Notes under the pieces: generated by a model
Seen by the model: only the letters and a program-made list of their open reading frames with translations
Told to the model about the DNA's origin: nothing
Databases searched by the model: none
Translations under genes and position numbers: made by a program
Shown: positions 5,455-6,742 of the stretch, one piece after another
Layout of the letters: every line of letters begins with the position of its first letter
Position numbering within the stretch: position 1 is the stretch's first letter
Assembly: GCA_003453735.1 (NCBI GenBank)
Contig: DMNE01000097.1
Span: 4,117 to 10,858, forward strand
Source: Nitrospiraceae bacterium
Lineage (GTDB): Bacteria; Nitrospirota; Thermodesulfovibrionia; Thermodesulfovibrionales; UBA9159
Length of the DNA stretch: 6,742 nt
Direction of reading: 5' to 3'

Positions 5455-6291
5455 TCAACTCCTCCCTTCAACAAATTGTTTCGGGTTTACGTACCTACCG
5501 TCCTTCCATATCTCATAATGACAATGGGGTCCGGTGCTGTTCCCTGTTGAACCAGAGTAGGCGACGGTGTCACCGCGCTTTACGCGCTGGCCGACCCGGA
5601 CGGCAATGGTCTGGTTGTGGGCATAGAATGTGGAATAACCAAAACCATGCTCTATGCCGACAAGATTTCCGCTGCCTCCGGCCCATCCGGAAAAATTCAC
5701 TACACCGTCTGCAGTCGCGTGTACCGGAGTGCCTGGCTCGACAGAGATGTCAATGCCTGAATGAAATTCATCTTCTCCGTTCACGGGATTTTCACGCCTT
5801 CCATACGGTGAGGTTATCTTCCCTGTAACAGGCCATCCCTTTGGGGTTGCCAGATAGATATCCTTCTGCTGCCTCAGATAGTCCTTAATTTCCGTTACTG
5901 TCTGGACAGTATTCTTGATTTGCTCCCTCAATGCCTCAATGTCAATAGATCCGCTGTCAGAGGGATGAACATCTTCAAGAATCTTTTCCTTGGTCCCCAG
6001 AGAAAATAATCGCCCAAACTCGGATTCGGCTCTCTGTAATCCTGTCATCGTTGCCTTTAATTCGACGAACTGCCCTGAATAGTAGTTGAGCTTATTTTTC
6101 ATTAGGCGATATTCCACCGCATTTACGCCGACTGATAATACATAGAGCGTGCCGACTATCCACATGGCCACGGAAAAGACGATTCCGACAGAAGGGATTT
6201 TGAAATTGAATAGTTTGCAATTGCTGTGAGGTATCAGCATGATGGTCACAGGGGTGAATGCCTTCTTGATGAATCCTCTGATCCTACTCAT
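5455..6291 (-). CDS. Membrane-anchored M23 family metallopeptidase (peptidoglycan endopeptidase)
   Basis: A 278-residue, probably periplasmic zinc peptidase that cuts peptide bonds in peptidoglycan. A short basic N-terminus (residues 1-33) precedes one hydrophobic segment at about 34-57, likely an uncleaved inner-membrane anchor. Residues 60-145 are charged, helical and probably coiled coil. The M23 (LytM/lysostaphin) domain runs from about 152 to 275. Zinc ligands are visible as H177 and D181 in HSGID and H258 in HCHYE; H256 of the same motif and H225 in YAH are the expected catalytic histidines. All are intact, so it should be active rather than an EnvC/NlpD-like degenerate activator. The ATG at 6289-6291 has AAAGGAG seven bases upstream and overlaps purM by 8 bases. 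The bactofilin gene begins 2 bases after its stop. M23 peptidases paired with bactofilins shape cells in other bacteria (for example CcmA and Csd1 in Helicobacter pylori), so a morphogenesis role is inferred. Its exact cleavage site is unknown. Confidence 0.93.
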   Translation of the reverse strand: MSRIRGFIKKAFTPVTIMLIPHSNCKLFNFKIPSVGIVFSVAMWIVGTLYVLSVGVNAVEYRLMKNKLNYYSGQFVELKATMTGLQRAESEFGRLFSLGTKEKILEDVHPSDSGSIDIEALREQIKNTVQTVTEIKDYLRQQKDIYLATPKGWPVTGKITSPYGRRENPVNGEDEFHSGIDISVEPGTPVHATADGVVNFSGWAGGSGNLVGIEHGFGYSTFYAHNQTIAVRVGQRVKRGDTVAYSGSTGNSTGPHCHYEIWKDGRYVNPKQFVEGRS

Positions 6292-6742
6292 ACAGTATCT
6301 CCTTTCTGCCGTTCACGACACTGCCGATACGATATGAAGGGAACCCTGTCTCCTCAAGGATCGAGATGGTCTCCTCAGCCCGATCCTCGGAAACGACCAT
6401 AATATACCCTATCCCCATATTAAATGTCCTGCGCATATCGAGCGAAGGGACATAGCCCGACTCTTCAATGATTCTGAGCACTGGGGGAAGAGGCCATGAC
6501 CCTTCTTTGATTACAGCACCTACCTTGTCGGGCAATATCCTGGGAAGGTTGCCAGGAATTCCGCCTCCGGTGATATGGGCCATCCCCTTGATCTTTACTC
6601 TGTCCTTCAGAGCATAAAATGCCTTCACATAAATCCGAGTCGGTTTAAGCAGCTCATCCCCTATCGTTGAGCCTATCTGCGGAACATAGGTGGAGACTTC
6701 CATCTTCTTTACATCAAAAAATAGCCTCCTTACAAGGGAATA
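6284..6742 (-). CDS. purM: Phosphoribosylformylglycinamidine cyclo-ligase (AIR synthetase), C-terminal part, 5' end outside window
   Basis: This is the fifth step of de novo purine synthesis: ATP-dependent ring closure of FGAM to aminoimidazole ribonucleotide in the cytosol. The last 152 codons are present and the frame is open to the window edge. The first visible residues, YSLVRRLFF, match the conserved NGYSLVR region of PurM, so an internal ATG at 6701-6703 is not the start. The AIRS C-terminal domain follows, with PQIGSTIGDELLKPTRIYV, then the glycine-rich GMAHITGGGIPGNLPR (GGG at visible residues 59-61), and FNMGIGYIMVV near the end. The family is about 345 residues long, so roughly the last 45% is seen. 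The TAG stop overlaps the start of the downstream M23 peptidase gene by 8 bases, implying co-transcription. The identification is firm. Nothing is unusual apart from the unexpected pairing with a cell-wall gene. Confidence 0.96.
   Translation of the reverse strand, partial: YSLVRRLFFDVKKMEVSTYVPQIGSTIGDELLKPTRIYVKAFYALKDRVKIKGMAHITGGGIPGNLPRILPDKVGAVIKEGSWPLPPVLRIIEESGYVPSLDMRRTFNMGIGYIMVVSEDRAEETISILEETGFPSYRIGSVVNGRKEILYE

Noticed and set aside
5184..5828. 214-codon plus-strand frame
   Set aside because: Antisense across the bactofilin and M23 genes, crossing a gene boundary; both minus-strand genes carry clear conserved motifs.

Overview
All confidently identified genes in this window lie on the minus strand, so transcription runs from the right end to the left. 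The set is ordinary bacterial chromosome: purine synthesis, cell-wall and cytoskeletal morphogenesis, ribosomal protein L32, phospholipid and fatty-acid initiation, and a glutamate dehydrogenase. The content (M23 peptidase plus bactofilin, four-cysteine zinc-type L32, archaeal-like glutamate dehydrogenase, mid-range GC) suggests a Gram-negative anaerobe or thermophile-related lineage such as Nitrospirota or a former deltaproteobacterial group. That assignment is inference from memory of gene neighbourhoods, not a database match.

Right block (about 5069-6742). The 3' part of purM overlaps the start of an M23-family, membrane-anchored peptidoglycan peptidase by 8 bases. The peptidase is followed after 2 bases by a small bactofilin. 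This looks like one translationally coupled unit pairing a cell-wall hydrolase with its likely cytoskeletal scaffold.

Middle block (2227-5072). A promoter with perfect TTGACA and TATAAT hexamers (19-bp spacer, extended -10) overlaps the bactofilin stop codon and begins the operon yceD-rpmF-plsX-fabH. The genes are packed by a 2-base gap and two 4-base overlaps. Between promoter and yceD is a roughly 100-base leader with a 14-bp palindrome, TGAAACAAGTTTCA, a candidate operator. PlsX makes acyl phosphate for phospholipid synthesis and FabH starts fatty-acid chains, so the unit links ribosome synthesis to membrane growth. The usual next genes (fabD, fabG, acpP, fabF) are not present here.

Left block (1-2226). 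After about 300 bases without a convincing gene comes a single glutamate dehydrogenase gene with its own probable promoter. Its start codon is ambiguous.

The last 528 bases hold no recognised gene but are rich in structure: a 15-bp hairpin, a second hairpin, an imperfect direct repeat, a perfect CRP/FNR-type palindrome (TGTGA-N6-TCACA) placed correctly for a plus-strand promoter, and three short minus-strand reading frames, each with a ribosome-binding site. This left end is the most unusual part of the window. I see no CRISPR array, tRNA, rRNA or intact mobile element.
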